Assembly: GCA_036227345.1 (NCBI GenBank)
Contig: CP109468.1
Coordinates: forward strand, 7,936,001 to 8,000,000
DNA from: Streptomyces sp. NBC_01463
GTDB lineage: Bacteria > Actinomycetota > Actinomycetes > Streptomycetales > Streptomycetaceae
DNA length: 64,000 bases
Direction: 5' to 3'
Shown: piece after piece, positions 36,230 to 45,502 of the stretch
How positions within the stretch are numbered: position 1 is the stretch's first letter
Layout of the letters: the number at the start of each line of letters is the position of its first letter
Program-made: the position numbers and the translations under genes
Notes under the pieces: model-generated
Told to the model about the DNA's origin: nothing
The model's input: only the letters and a program-made list of their open reading frames with translations
The model's database searches: none

Positions 36230-38413
36230 TCAGGGGAACGACACCACGTTCGAGGGGACGGTGGACGTACCGGAGGTGGGAGATCCGGTGTTGTTGATGA
36301 CGTGTTCGTACTGGCCCTGGCCGCCGAGGGAGACGACGAGCAGGTCGTGGAACTTCACGCCGGCCTTCACCGGTGCCTCGAAGCCGTGGTCCTGACGGAT
36401 CGTCGGGTCGACGTTGAAGTAGCAGTAGCTGCCCAGGCCCCAGCCCTCGTGGGTGTTCACGGAGTCGTCGACCTTGTAAGCCGCGAACCCCTTGGTGCTG
36501 CCGTTCTGCACGGCCGCCTGGTTGGGGGCGTCGTACGCCTTCTCGTTCTGGAAGAAGATCGTCTTGCCCCGCTCGCCGGACCACCGCACGTCGTACTTGT
36601 TGAAGTGCTCGACGAACAGGCCGGTCGCCAGGACGTCGTCACCGTTGACCTGGAGACCGTAGTCCGAGCGGTTGGTCTCCCAGCCCACTCCGTCGCCGTG
36701 GTCGGCGCGCCACAGCCAGGTGTGGTCGATGATCGTGTCGTCGTTGTTGATGACCATGCCGGTGGTGGCCTTGCCGGCTCCCGCGCCGCCGACCCGGACG
36801 AACACGTCCTGGACGGTGGTCGGGTTCGCCGCGTGGTCGGCCGATGCCCCGTCGGGGCCGACCTGGACCAGCACCTGCGAGTTCTGCGGACCGGCGTCGA
36901 CGAGCAGTCCGGCGAGCTTCACGCCGTCCACGTCACCGACCTTGATGGCGGTGACCCCGTTGTCCGGGATGATCGTCGCGAGTCCCAGACCGAGCACGAC
37001 CGTGTTGGCGCGGTCGATGTTGATCGTCTGGTCGACGTGGTAGATGCCGGGCGTGAACAGCAGGTGCAGGCCCTGCTGCACCGCCGCGTTGATGGTGGCG
37101 GCGGAGGCTCCCGGCTTGACCACGTAGAACTGGCTCAGCGGGATGGACTCGCCCTGCGGAGTGCCGTTCCACGAGACACCGCGCGCGTTGGTGCGCTTGG
37201 CGGGGACGAACACCTTGTAGTCGTTGCCGTCCAGGTAGAGGAAGGGCTTCTCGCGGGAGACCGGCGTGGTGTCGAGGGTGGTGTACGGGGGGTTCGGGAA
37301 GCTCTGGGCGGGGGCGCCCTCGACGCCGGAGAACGTCATGTTCCAGACGCCGTTGCCCCAGCTGCCGATGGAGCTGTCGCGGGTGTACCACTGCTGCTGC
37401 GAGTACGGTCCGACCTGGCCGTCGATCTTGCTGTCGGCGATGTACCCGCCGCTCGCCCAGCCGTAGCCGTTGGGGGCGAGGTTGAGCCCGCCCTTGACGT
37501 GCATGCGGCGGAAGGGCGCGGCCTGCGAGACGGCCCAGCGGTCGGTGCCGCTCACGGGGTTGAGCGCCAGGTTCTCCGCGGACCGCCAGAAGTTCTGCGT
37601 GGCGTTTCCGTTGAACCAGCCCGCGTCGACGGTCACGTCACCGTTGAACGTGGTGTCGTCGGGCTTGAGCCCGAGGCCGGCGATCTGGGTGTAGAAGCCG
37701 ATCTGGGCGTTGATGTTGTTGTACGTGCCCGGCTTGAACATCAGCGCGTAGCGGCCGGTGCCGAACTGCGCCGACTCCTGCTGCTGGAAGATCTGGTCGA
37801 CCTTGGCCTGGATGCCCGGCGTCGACGGGTCGAAGACCAGGACGTTCGGGCCGAGGTCGCCGCCGCCGGGAATCTGCGGGCCGCCTCCGCCGCCGGTGGT
37901 GCCGAACACCTGGAACTCCCAGAGCGAGTACCCGTACTGGGTGGCCCGGGTGGTGCCGGTGAGCCGGACGTAGCGGGCGGTGCCGGAGACGTTCAGCGTC
38001 TCGTTGCCGCCCGGGCTCGTGGTGGTCGAGTAGGCGGTGCTCCAGGTGCTGTTGTCCGTGGAGAACTCGATCTTGTAGCTCTTGGCGTAGGCGGTCTCCC
38101 ACTTCAGGGCGATCTGGCTGACCGAGGCGGCGGAGCCCAGGTCGACCTTGATCCACTGGGGGTCGGCCGCCGCGCTGGACCAGCGGGTGCCGTTGTCGCC
38201 GTCCACGGCGGACGTGGCGGGGGTGCCGTAGTTCTCCTGGCTGGAGGCGGTCACCGTCTTGCCCTGCGAGAGCAGCGAGGGTGCCGCGCTCGCCGGGGTG
38301 GACGGCGAGAAGGCCAGCAGCGAGACGACGAGACCGGCGACGGCGGCGAGTACGCCGGTGCGTCTCCTTCCCGTCGAGGATGCGGGTCTGTGGAACAAGG
38401 GGGGTGCGTACAT
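36230..38413 (-). CDS. Secreted F5/8-type-C (discoidin) plus right-handed beta-helix protein
   Basis: ATG 38413 follows AGGAGA and gives a 727-aa preprotein with a signal peptide ending near A-S-A-A (about 44). Residues 45-175 form an F5/8 type C/CBM32 domain (W-S-S-A-A-A-D-P-Q-W-I-K-V-D-L-G...Y-S-L-W-E-F-Q-V-F-G). After a Gly-rich linker, the remainder shows the pattern of a pectin-lyase-like beta-helix (P-G-T-Y-N-N-I-N-A-Q-I-G-F-Y, T-P-G-I-Y-H-V-D-Q-T-I-N-I). Streptomyces homologues are loosely named adenylyl cyclase or coagulation factor 5/8 protein; no cyclase motif is visible. A polysaccharide lyase or glucanase role is likelier. The palindrome GAGAGCGCTCTC lies upstream. Confidence 0.82.
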   Translation of the reverse strand: MYAPPLFHRPASSTGRRRTGVLAAVAGLVVSLLAFSPSTPASAAPSLLSQGKTVTASSQENYGTPATSAVDGDNGTRWSSAAADPQWIKVDLGSAASVSQIALKWETAYAKSYKIEFSTDNSTWSTAYSTTTSPGGNETLNVSGTARYVRLTGTTRATQYGYSLWEFQVFGTTGGGGGPQIPGGGDLGPNVLVFDPSTPGIQAKVDQIFQQQESAQFGTGRYALMFKPGTYNNINAQIGFYTQIAGLGLKPDDTTFNGDVTVDAGWFNGNATQNFWRSAENLALNPVSGTDRWAVSQAAPFRRMHVKGGLNLAPNGYGWASGGYIADSKIDGQVGPYSQQQWYTRDSSIGSWGNGVWNMTFSGVEGAPAQSFPNPPYTTLDTTPVSREKPFLYLDGNDYKVFVPAKRTNARGVSWNGTPQGESIPLSQFYVVKPGASAATINAAVQQGLHLLFTPGIYHVDQTINIDRANTVVLGLGLATIIPDNGVTAIKVGDVDGVKLAGLLVDAGPQNSQVLVQVGPDGASADHAANPTTVQDVFVRVGGAGAGKATTGMVINNDDTIIDHTWLWRADHGDGVGWETNRSDYGLQVNGDDVLATGLFVEHFNKYDVRWSGERGKTIFFQNEKAYDAPNQAAVQNGSTKGFAAYKVDDSVNTHEGWGLGSYCYFNVDPTIRQDHGFEAPVKAGVKFHDLLVVSLGGQGQYEHVINNTGSPTSGTSTVPSNVVSFP

Positions 38414-38459
38414 GGGGGTTTTCTCCTGAGTCGCGGTACGGGTGCACGACACGAAGCCG

Positions 38460-38471
38460 GAGAGCGCTCTC
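38460..38471. promoter_or_regulatory. LacI-family (CebR-like) operator
   Basis: The perfect 12-bp palindrome GAGAGCGCTCTC has the AGCGCT centre of LacI/CebR-type operators such as TGGGAGCGCTCCCA. It is 47 bp upstream of the F5/8/beta-helix gene. Confidence 0.7.
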
Positions 38472-38596
38472 TCCGGCCGATGGGGATACTTCTCCCTCGC
38501 GTCCCCACACGTCAATAGGTGTGCAACACCCGCTTCACCGAGCTCTGTTGAGAACAAGAAATGATGACTGATACCTCACGATTGACCGAGTTCCCG

Positions 38597-38610
38597 AAGC
38601 CTTGAGGCTT
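38597..38610. other. Small inverted repeat in the 38.4-38.9 kb gap
   Basis: AAGCCT/AGGCTT with a 2-nt loop. Apart from this, the palindrome at 38460 and a -10 at 38819, I see nothing coding in 38414-38831; the part around 38520-38600 is AT-richer and may hold promoters. Confidence 0.35.
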
Positions 38611-38818
38611 TCCCCGTAAGGGATCTGACGGACCATCGATTCAGGGGATGATGTTGCGGCCACGCGGAGTGAGTGAAGGAAAGCGGGTCGTTGCCACCGC
38701 AACCGATCAGCTCCCGTGGACAGGTGTGAAGGGTCGGTGGATCCGCTTACCGGAAACCGCCGCGCCTGTTACCGGACATCTTCCGGACACCCCGGGGACA
38801 ACGGGCACCGCCGCTCGC

Positions 38819-38824
38819 TATCCT
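38819..38824 (+). promoter_or_regulatory. -10 element (TATCCT) upstream of a leaderless mini-ORF and the XRE gene
   Basis: TATCCT lies 7 nt before ATG 38832. The following 19-codon frame ends in GTGA overlap with the XRE gene start. Confidence 0.5.
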
Positions 38825-38831
38825 CCGGGGC

Positions 38832-38891
38832 ATGAGCCGTGAGCGTGGCACGCGTGGCGTCCCTGACCAGGGACGACGGGGTTCCGGGTGA
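38832..38891 (+). other. 19-codon leaderless upstream ORF coupled to the XRE regulator
   Basis: ATG AGC CGT... encodes M-S-R-E-R-G-T-R-G-V-P-D-Q-G-R-R-G-S-G and its TGA overlaps the GTG (38888) of the next gene. The transcript start predicted from TATCCT coincides with its ATG. It may deliver ribosomes to a gene without an obvious Shine-Dalgarno. Confidence 0.4.
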
Positions 38892-40318
38892 CCGAGGGCA
38901 TGGGCCCTGTTCCGGCGGACGCCCGTACCGCGGAGGCATGGAGATCGTTCGGAGTCCGGTTACGTCAGTGGCGCAGGCGGGCCGGCCTCACCCAGGCACA
39001 GGTCGGCGCGCGCGTCGGCTACGACCACACCGCCATCAGCAAACTGGAGCACGGCAGCCGCCGGACACCGCCGCCCCTGGCAGGCCGGCTGGACGATCTT
39101 CTGGGCGCCGGCGGCGACCTGCTGGCCGCGTGCGAGGACGCCGGTGCGCAGGAGCGGGCGGGAGGGGCTCGGACGCCCGCGCGCCGGGGCCCGTTGCCCG
39201 GGGAACCCGCGGGCGGGGAACTCCTGGCGATGCTCCCGCCGGGGACGGTACTGCCGGTGAGCCTGCCCGCCTACGGACTCGTCTGCCCGGTCCACGGCCG
39301 CGACGGCTGCACGGTCCCCGTGCTCACCGACGTCATCGCGCTGCACGCGGTCTTCTGCGCCCTGGACCCGGACACCTCGCCCCGGCCCGCCCTGGACCAC
39401 GACACCGTGCACGCCCTGACCGCCCTGCTCGCGGTCTGTCTGCGCGCCGACGAGGAACGCGCCTGGCCGGGAGCGACCGCCGTCGTCGAGCGCACCCTGC
39501 ACGCCATGCTCCGGTGGATGGCGCTTCCCGCCGCCTCGTACCAGCGCCGGCTCGCGCCGCTCGCGGCCGAGTACGCGCAGTCGGCGGGCTGCCTGCGGCT
39601 CCTGTGGGGCCGCAACGGGACGGCGATGGCCTGGCTCGACCGCTCCCTGGTGTGGGCCGCCATGGCCGGTCACGTGGGGACGGAGGTCGCGGCGCTCAGC
39701 GACATGAGCACCCTTGCCCGGCTGGAGGGTGACGGCCCGTCGGCGCTCGCCTACGGCGAGGAGATCCGCCGGGCCGCCGCGGGCCGGCACTGGGCGGGCG
39801 CCATGAGCGATCTGTACCAGGCGCGCGGTCACGCCGTCCGGGGCGACGCCGCCCGGACCCTGGGCCACATCGACCGGGCCTGGTCGCAGATGGACCGGGT
39901 CGGCGAACGGGACGAGACGGAGGCACCCTGGCTCTCCGTCGCCTCCGTGCGTCTGCGGGTGGAGTCCGGCGCGGCCGGGGCGCTGCGCGATCTGGCCGCG
40001 GCCACCGGCGACCGCCGCTACGCGCTCCGTGCCGTCGGGGCGGCGGGCACCGCGCTCGGCCTGCTGCCGCCCGGTATGCACTCGGCGAGGATGCTGTTCC
40101 TGGCGCGGCTGGCCGACGCCCATGCCTGCGCCGGCGACCCCGCGGCGGCGCAGGCTGTGGCGGGCCCGGTCCTCGACACCACCGAGGTGAACCCCGCGAC
40201 GCTGCTCGGCCAGGAACTGCGCGGCCTGCACACCAGACTGGCCGGCCGCACGGACCGCACGGCCCGACGGCCGGAGACGGACGACTTCGTCCGCAGACTG
40301 GCGGCGGTGGTCCGCTGA
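38888..40318 (+). CDS. XRE-family helix-turn-helix regulator with TPR-like C-terminal region
   Basis: The 476-aa protein has an XRE HTH at about 21-77 (F-G-V-R-L-R-Q-W-R-R-R-A-G-L-T-Q-A-Q-V-G then R-V-G-Y-D-H-T-A-I-S-K-L-E-H-G) and a long helical C-terminal region with Ala/Leu-rich TPR-like units (T-L-G-H-I-D-R-A-W-S-Q-M). Such proteins are common in Streptomyces developmental and secondary-metabolite regulation; their signals are usually unknown. The start GTG is coupled to a short upstream frame. The neighbour is a convergent Tet(X)-like monooxygenase, without evidence that they are functionally linked. Confidence 0.85.
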   Translation: MTEGMGPVPADARTAEAWRSFGVRLRQWRRRAGLTQAQVGARVGYDHTAISKLEHGSRRTPPPLAGRLDDLLGAGGDLLAACEDAGAQERAGGARTPARRGPLPGEPAGGELLAMLPPGTVLPVSLPAYGLVCPVHGRDGCTVPVLTDVIALHAVFCALDPDTSPRPALDHDTVHALTALLAVCLRADEERAWPGATAVVERTLHAMLRWMALPAASYQRRLAPLAAEYAQSAGCLRLLWGRNGTAMAWLDRSLVWAAMAGHVGTEVAALSDMSTLARLEGDGPSALAYGEEIRRAAAGRHWAGAMSDLYQARGHAVRGDAARTLGHIDRAWSQMDRVGERDETEAPWLSVASVRLRVESGAAGALRDLAAATGDRRYALRAVGAAGTALGLLPPGMHSARMLFLARLADAHACAGDPAAAQAVAGPVLDTTEVNPATLLGQELRGLHTRLAGRTDRTARRPETDDFVRRLAAVVR

Positions 40319-40346
40319 GCGGGCGCCGGGGGTCCGCGGCAACCGG

Positions 40347-41471
40347 TCAGGAGGGCTGGACGTCGTCGAAGAGGGCGAGGGCGGCGGACGGGTCCGGGCT
40401 CACCAGGCGTTCCAGGCCGGCGATCGTGATGCTCGCCCACCGGCCGGCCCGGGTCCACATCCGTTCCTCGAAGGCGCGGACGGTCTCGTCCAGATCCCCG
40501 GGGCCGGAGGAGGCGATGGACTCGGCGAGTTCGGCACCCTCCAGCATCGCGAGGTTCGCGCCCGCTCCCAGCGGGGGCATCAGGTGGGCGGCGTCGCCCA
40601 GGAGCGTCACCCCGGAGACATGCGCCCAGGTGTGGGACGCGGGAAGGGTGTGGAGGGGGCGGCGGACGAAGGACGTGCCGTGGCGGAGGAGGTCGAGGAC
40701 GGGAGGTGCCCAGCCCTCGAACAGTGCCAGCAGGCCCGATCGCACGGCGTCGGCATCGGTGCCGGCCGCCCCTTGGGGGGTCCGGTCCTCCTCCGTGCGG
40801 AACTGGGCGTACACCTTGACGTGGCCGCCGCTGTTGCGCTGGGCGACGATCGAGCGGTTCACGCCGTACGCCGCCACGGAACCGTCGCCGACCAGCCGGG
40901 CGAGGCCGGGGTGGCGGGTGTCGATGTCGTCCAGGGAGGTCTCGACGTAGGTGACACCGGTGTACTGCGGCGTCACGGGCGAGAGCGCCGGACGGACCCG
41001 GGACCAGGCGCCGTCCGCGCCGACCACGAGGTCGAAGGTCTCCTGCCGCCCGTCCGCGAAGCGGACCAGCGCGCCGTCCCCGCCGCCCGGCACGACCTCC
41101 GTCACCTCCCGCCCCCACTGGACGTCCAGGGGGCCGAGCAGCAGGTCACGGAGCTGGCCCCGGTCGATCTCCGGATTCGCCCGCTCATCCGGACGGGGCT
41201 GCCAGTCGCGCAGCACGGTCCCGTCCGTGTCCAGGATGCGCATGGCCTGCCCCTCGGGGCGGGACAGCTCCCGGAACTCCGCCAGCACGCCCGCCTTCTC
41301 CAGCGCGCGCTGGCCCAGTCCCTCCTGAAGGTCCAGCGTGCCGCCCGGCGGGCGGGCGTCCCGGGAGGGATCGCGTTCGAGGACGGTCACGGGGTGGTCA
41401 TGACGGTGGAGGACACGGGCGAAGGCCAGACCTGCGGGGCCGCTGCCGATCACAGCGATACGGGATCTCAT
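40347..41471 (-). CDS. FAD-dependent monooxygenase of the Tet(X)-like group
   Basis: The chosen ATG (41471) gives a 374-aa protein starting M-R-S-R-I-A-V-I-G-S-G-P-A-G-L, the FAD Rossmann motif; a GTG at 41519 with a close GGAGG could add 16 residues. E-R-D-P-S-R-D-A-R-P-P-G-G-T-L-D-L-Q is very close to the region that follows the FAD site in Tet(X). G-D-A-A-H-L-M-P-P is the second FAD motif, and N-P-E-I-D-R is also shared. These enzymes are class A flavin hydroxylases; Tet(X) hydroxylates tetracyclines. Whether this protein acts on antibiotics or on an endogenous aromatic compound cannot be told from sequence. Confidence 0.9.
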   Translation of the reverse strand: MRSRIAVIGSGPAGLAFARVLHRHDHPVTVLERDPSRDARPPGGTLDLQEGLGQRALEKAGVLAEFRELSRPEGQAMRILDTDGTVLRDWQPRPDERANPEIDRGQLRDLLLGPLDVQWGREVTEVVPGGGDGALVRFADGRQETFDLVVGADGAWSRVRPALSPVTPQYTGVTYVETSLDDIDTRHPGLARLVGDGSVAAYGVNRSIVAQRNSGGHVKVYAQFRTEEDRTPQGAAGTDADAVRSGLLALFEGWAPPVLDLLRHGTSFVRRPLHTLPASHTWAHVSGVTLLGDAAHLMPPLGAGANLAMLEGAELAESIASSGPGDLDETVRAFEERMWTRAGRWASITIAGLERLVSPDPSAALALFDDVQPS

Positions 41472-41535
41472 GCCGGGACGGGAGCGGGGCGGGACGTGTG
41501 GATCACGCCCCGCCCCCACGGCCTCCGGGAGTTGA

Positions 41536-44500
41536 TCAGCTGACGTCCAGTGCCACGTCGTCCACGACGAAGCTCGTCTGCAGGTAGGCGTCCTCCTTAC
41601 TGGTGAACCCCAGCGTCACCGTCTGCCCCGCGGCGGAGCCGACGTCGAAGGACTGCTGGACATAGCCGCTGCCCGCGTCGACGTTCGAGTACGTGGCCAG
41701 CGTCCGGGAACCCAGCTTCACGGTGAACGTGTCGTAGGCCGTCGGGTCGCCCGCCGACTCGTCGGTGTCGGTGCTCAGGTAGAACGACAGCCGGTAGGTC
41801 GAGCAGCCCGCCGGTACGGTCAGCGACTGCGTGGCGGTGTCGCTGTGCGTGCTGCCCCAGCCGCCGAACCAGGCCTGGTAGGCGCCACTGTGCGCGGGCT
41901 TCTCGGAGGTCCGGTTGTTGATGACCCCGGCCGACTGGCTCCAGGGTGCCGTGCCGTTCTCGAACCCGCCGTTGGCGACGACCTGCCGGGCCTGGCAGCT
42001 GCTGGAGCCCCCGACGACCAGCGAGTACGTGGTGGTGTGGGTGGCGGTGCCCGTCCCCGTCACGGTGATGCTGTACGTGCCCGCGGTGACCTGCGCCCCG
42101 GCGGAGACGGTCATCGTGGACGAGGCGCCCGACTGCACGGAGGCCGGGGCGAAGGACACGGTGACCCCGCTGGGCGCACCGGAGGCGCTGAGCCGCACGC
42201 TCTGCGCGGAGCCGCTTGTGGTGGCCGTGGCCACGGTCGCGGTGACGGACGCGCCCGGCTGGACGCTGCCGGAGACCGGGTTCACCGAGACGGAGAAGTC
42301 GTCGGCGGGCGCGGTGGTGCCGACCGCCGTCTTCCAGACGGTGTAGGCGACCCCGTCGGCGCTGCGGTTGAGCGCGGTCGCGTTGATGTTGGCGGTGGTG
42401 TCGCACGACTGGTGGTAGCAGGGGTCGTACGAACGGCCCGCGGTACCGCCCCACTTGGTGGCCTGTGCGGCGGACTTGGTGTCACTGGCACCGGTCGCGT
42501 AACCGGAGGTGGCGATGCCGCCCTGCTGGAACGAGTAGTCGTCCGAGCGGCCCTGGCCCTCGATGTTCTCCTCCGGGGCCAGGCCGAGCGAGGTCCAGTA
42601 CTCCTTCATCGGGGCCGAGGCCGCCGAGTTGAGGTTGTTGATGAAGTAGCCGCCGTTCGTCGAGGCGACCATGTCGAAGTTGTAGTAGGCGTTGATGGCG
42701 GCCCGCTGGGCGGCGGTGAGCTGACCGACGTAGTACTCGGAGCCCTCCAGACCCTGCTCCTCGCCGTTCCACCAGGCGAAGCGCACATGCTTGGTCATCG
42801 TCGGGTTCTGCTGGGCCAGGGCGAGCGCGTTCTCCAGCAGGGTCGCGGAACCGGAGCCGTTGTCGTTGATGCCGGGACCGGCGGCGACCCCGTCCAGGTG
42901 GGCGCCGAACATCACGGTGCGGTCGGCGGGACCGCCCGGCCAGTCCGCGATCAGGTTGTTGCCCCGGTAGGTGCAGGTGGTGCAGGTCTGCTCGCTGACG
43001 GTGTAGCCGGCCGCCTGAAGCTTGCCCTTCACATAGGCGAGCGAGGCGGTGTAACCGGCGCTGCCGGCCCGCCGGTTGCCGCCGTTCTGGGTGGCGATCG
43101 TGTTCAGCTGCGTGAGGTGCGCCTGGACGTTGGCGACGCTGATGTCGGGGGCCGTGCCGCCCGGATTGCCGCCGTCACCGACGGTCAGGGTGTACTGGAC
43201 GGTGTGGTCCTGGGTGCCCGCGCCCTTCACGGTGAGGGTGTACGTCCCGGGTGCGGCGGCCGATGTCGTCGAGACGGTCATCGCCGAGGTCGCGCCGGAC
43301 TGGACCGAGGACGGGCTGAAGGCGACGGACACACCGCTCGGCTGTCCGGTCGCCGACAGGCTCACCGTCTGTGCGCTGCCGGAGGTCACGGTCGTCCTGA
43401 CCGTGGCCGTCACCGAACTGCCCTGCTTCACCGAGCCGGATGCCGGGTCGAGCGACAGCGAGAAGTCGTTGTTGCCGCTCGGGGTGCAGGTGGGGTCACC
43501 GCTCTGGGCGGGGACGCTCACCGCGTCCCAGGCCGCCTTCGTCCGGTTGTACAGCACACAGGTGGCGTCGAGGTTCTTGGCCGAGGTCAGTGTGGCGGTG
43601 CGGTAGCGCTTGTACGTCATGCCGCTGGTCTTGAGCAGCATGCCGCCGTAGAAGACCTTGCCCGCGCTCTGGATGCCCACTCCGGTGACGGTGGAGCTGT
43701 TGCAGGTGGGGCTGGACGGCTTGCCGCCGCCGGGGTTCGAGCCCTCGGCGAGCAGATAGAACCAGTGGTTGAGGGGACCGGCCGCCGCGTGCTCCTCGGT
43801 GCCGGGTATGGCGGAGCTGTAGCAGTTCGGGTCGCCGATCTGTCCCGGGTTGTACATGATCCGGATCGGCCCGTTGCCCACGAGGTTGATCTTCTCGCCG
43901 ACGGTGTAGTCCGGGTCGTCGTACGGGGCGGGCTCGTTGGTGTACGCCTCGGTGAGCGCCCCCATGATGTCGCCGGTGGCCTCGCCGAGCCCGGACTCGT
44001 TGTTGGCGCCGCCGGGTGTGTACTGGTCGATGCCGTGGCCGAACTCATGGCCCACGACGTCCATGGCGCCGATCCACTGGTTGGCGTTGTTGTGGCCGAT
44101 GGAGACGGTGGAGCCGTCCCAGTAGGCGTTCACGTCGTTGAGCCCGACCTTGACCGGCCAGCTGCGGCCGTTGCCGTCGTGGCCGTTGCGCCCCAGCCAG
44201 TCGCGCAGCATGTCCCACTCGTGCTGGGCCGCCCACATGACGTCGACGCAGCCCGTCTCCTTGCTGGAGGCGCTGCCGGTTCCCCAGGAGTCGCTCGACT
44301 TGGATAAGACGCTCCCGGTGCTGTAGTCGGCGCAGGTCAGCCCGGGGCGTCCCGGGTCGCGCAGGGAGTAACTTCCGCCGGAGGACGTCGTGTTGATGGA
44401 GAGCGGGGACGGGCCGTTCCACTGGCTGTTGCCGGTGCCGGCCTTGACGTCGTCATAGCTGTCGAGCACCGCGCCGGTACCCGCGTCGACGAAGACGTGC

Positions 44501-45030
44501 AGGCGGCTGGGGGCCTTGCCGGTCCGGCCGGTGAGTACGGTCTCCCAGGCCAGCCGGGTCTTCGTGCCGGTGGCCCGGACGACCAGCCGGTGGCTGTCGA
44601 CCCGCTCCACCGAGCGGAGCCGCTTGCGCGAGGTGGCCTCGGCCGTCCTGGCCGGGACGGTCGCGGTGGTCGGCACGTTGACGCGCCGGGAGAGGGCCGA
44701 CTGGGATCCGCGGATGTGCCCCTTGGAGTCGGAGACCACGACGGCGTCCCCGCCGACGACCGGAAGGCCGCGGTAGGTGCGTTCGTACGCGACGGAGTAG
44801 AGCCCGTTGACCCAGGGGGTCACCGTCTTTCGCTCGTACCGTTCCTCGGGTCCCTTGGCCAGGGTGTCGAGACCGCCGGCCGCGGCCCGGTCGGCGGCCG
44901 ACACGGCGGCCGACAGGGGAGTCGGGGACGGGGGCGACGGTTCTGCAGAAGCTGACTGGCCGCTCGTGACGACCAGCATTCCGGCGAGGACGGCCAGGGT
45001 TGTCCCGGCCGTCATCGGTCTGCGTTTCAT
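41536..45030 (-). CDS. Secreted two-protease fusion: M4 thermolysin-like plus M28 aminopeptidase
   Basis: ATG 45030 follows AGGAG, giving a 1164-aa preprotein with a signal peptide (about 1-30) and an FTP propeptide. The M4 domain has the zinc site V-V-G-H-E-F-G-H-G and a third ligand in G-L-G-E-A-T-G-D-I (about 330-365). A PPC/Ig-like beta domain (about 535-635) follows, then an M28 aminopeptidase with [31 protein letters not shown] and Y-H-Q-S-C-D, all zinc or catalytic residues of the S. griseus aminopeptidase. A second Ig-like domain and a C-terminal jelly-roll/CBM-like segment complete it. The frame is uninterrupted. It would cut proteins internally and trim the products in one molecule. 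Confidence 0.93.
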   Translation of the reverse strand: MKRRPMTAGTTLAVLAGMLVVTSGQSASAEPSPPSPTPLSAAVSAADRAAAGGLDTLAKGPEERYERKTVTPWVNGLYSVAYERTYRGLPVVGGDAVVVSDSKGHIRGSQSALSRRVNVPTTATVPARTAEATSRKRLRSVERVDSHRLVVRATGTKTRLAWETVLTGRTGKAPSRLHVFVDAGTGAVLDSYDDVKAGTGNSQWNGPSPLSINTTSSGGSYSLRDPGRPGLTCADYSTGSVLSKSSDSWGTGSASSKETGCVDVMWAAQHEWDMLRDWLGRNGHDGNGRSWPVKVGLNDVNAYWDGSTVSIGHNNANQWIGAMDVVGHEFGHGIDQYTPGGANNESGLGEATGDIMGALTEAYTNEPAPYDDPDYTVGEKINLVGNGPIRIMYNPGQIGDPNCYSSAIPGTEEHAAAGPLNHWFYLLAEGSNPGGGKPSSPTCNSSTVTGVGIQSAGKVFYGGMLLKTSGMTYKRYRTATLTSAKNLDATCVLYNRTKAAWDAVSVPAQSGDPTCTPSGNNDFSLSLDPASGSVKQGSSVTATVRTTVTSGSAQTVSLSATGQPSGVSVAFSPSSVQSGATSAMTVSTTSAAAPGTYTLTVKGAGTQDHTVQYTLTVGDGGNPGGTAPDISVANVQAHLTQLNTIATQNGGNRRAGSAGYTASLAYVKGKLQAAGYTVSEQTCTTCTYRGNNLIADWPGGPADRTVMFGAHLDGVAAGPGINDNGSGSATLLENALALAQQNPTMTKHVRFAWWNGEEQGLEGSEYYVGQLTAAQRAAINAYYNFDMVASTNGGYFINNLNSAASAPMKEYWTSLGLAPEENIEGQGRSDDYSFQQGGIATSGYATGASDTKSAAQATKWGGTAGRSYDPCYHQSCDTTANINATALNRSADGVAYTVWKTAVGTTAPADDFSVSVNPVSGSVQPGASVTATVATATTSGSAQSVRLSASGAPSGVTVSFAPASVQSGASSTMTVSAGAQVTAGTYSITVTGTGTATHTTTYSLVVGGSSSCQARQVVANGGFENGTAPWSQSAGVINNRTSEKPAHSGAYQAWFGGWGSTHSDTATQSLTVPAGCSTYRLSFYLSTDTDESAGDPTAYDTFTVKLGSRTLATYSNVDAGSGYVQQSFDVGSAAGQTVTLGFTSKEDAYLQTSFVVDDVALDVS

Positions 45031-45290
45031 CGAGGCTCCTCGGTTCGTGGGGACCTCGGTCACGGGCAGCGGCGTGGGGAGACGCACCCGCCCGTTCGGC
45101 CGGCGCGGGCCGTCCGCCCAGGTGGTGTCCGTGATCGGGCGACCGAACACTCACACGTCGCCATGACCTCGTCAACGAACTGCGGGCTCCTCGGGGGGAC
45201 TTGGCAAGTCTGGTCAAGTCGGACCTGTGGGATCGCACAGCCGGCGCACAGGAAAGCCATCGCCGCGGAGGGTGGCCGGACAGCGAAAAA

Positions 45291-45317
45291 CCCTCCTCGT
45301 GGTGCGGGGGAGGAGGG
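45291..45317 (-). terminator. T-tailed intrinsic hairpin upstream of the protease gene (attenuator candidate)
   Basis: On the minus strand CCCTCCTC ... GAGGAGGG forms an 8-bp stem followed directly by TTTTT (45286-45290). It precedes the protease start by about 255 nt; no gene on that strand ends here. TTGCAC-N18-AATAGA upstream (about 45375-45344, minus strand) could be the promoter. The rest of 45031-45502 shows only a direct repeat GGCAAGTC/GTCAAGTC near 45201-45219. Confidence 0.5.
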
Positions 45318-45502
45318 CGGGGCTGGACGAACCGACGGGCTTGCTCTATTCTGCATCCGCGCCAAGTGGTGCAAGTAGCACGGATGTTGAGGCGAAGGTA
45401 TCACGATTCCATCCCTCGGCGCAAGACCTCTGTCATTCACCGCTTGGCCTTCCGGTTCGGCACCCCCTTGTCCAGCACTCCTTCGAGGAAGGCATCACGC
45501 CC

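Noticed and set aside
36185..38518. A 777-codon frame antisense to the F5/8/beta-helix gene
   Set aside because: Val/Gly/Asp-rich shadow frame with no domain; the opposite strand has a signal peptide and clear domains.
38648..38842. A 64-codon frame in the 38.4-38.9 kb gap
   Set aside because: No ribosome-binding site fits, codon bias is weak, and its end overlaps the predicted -10 of the XRE unit.
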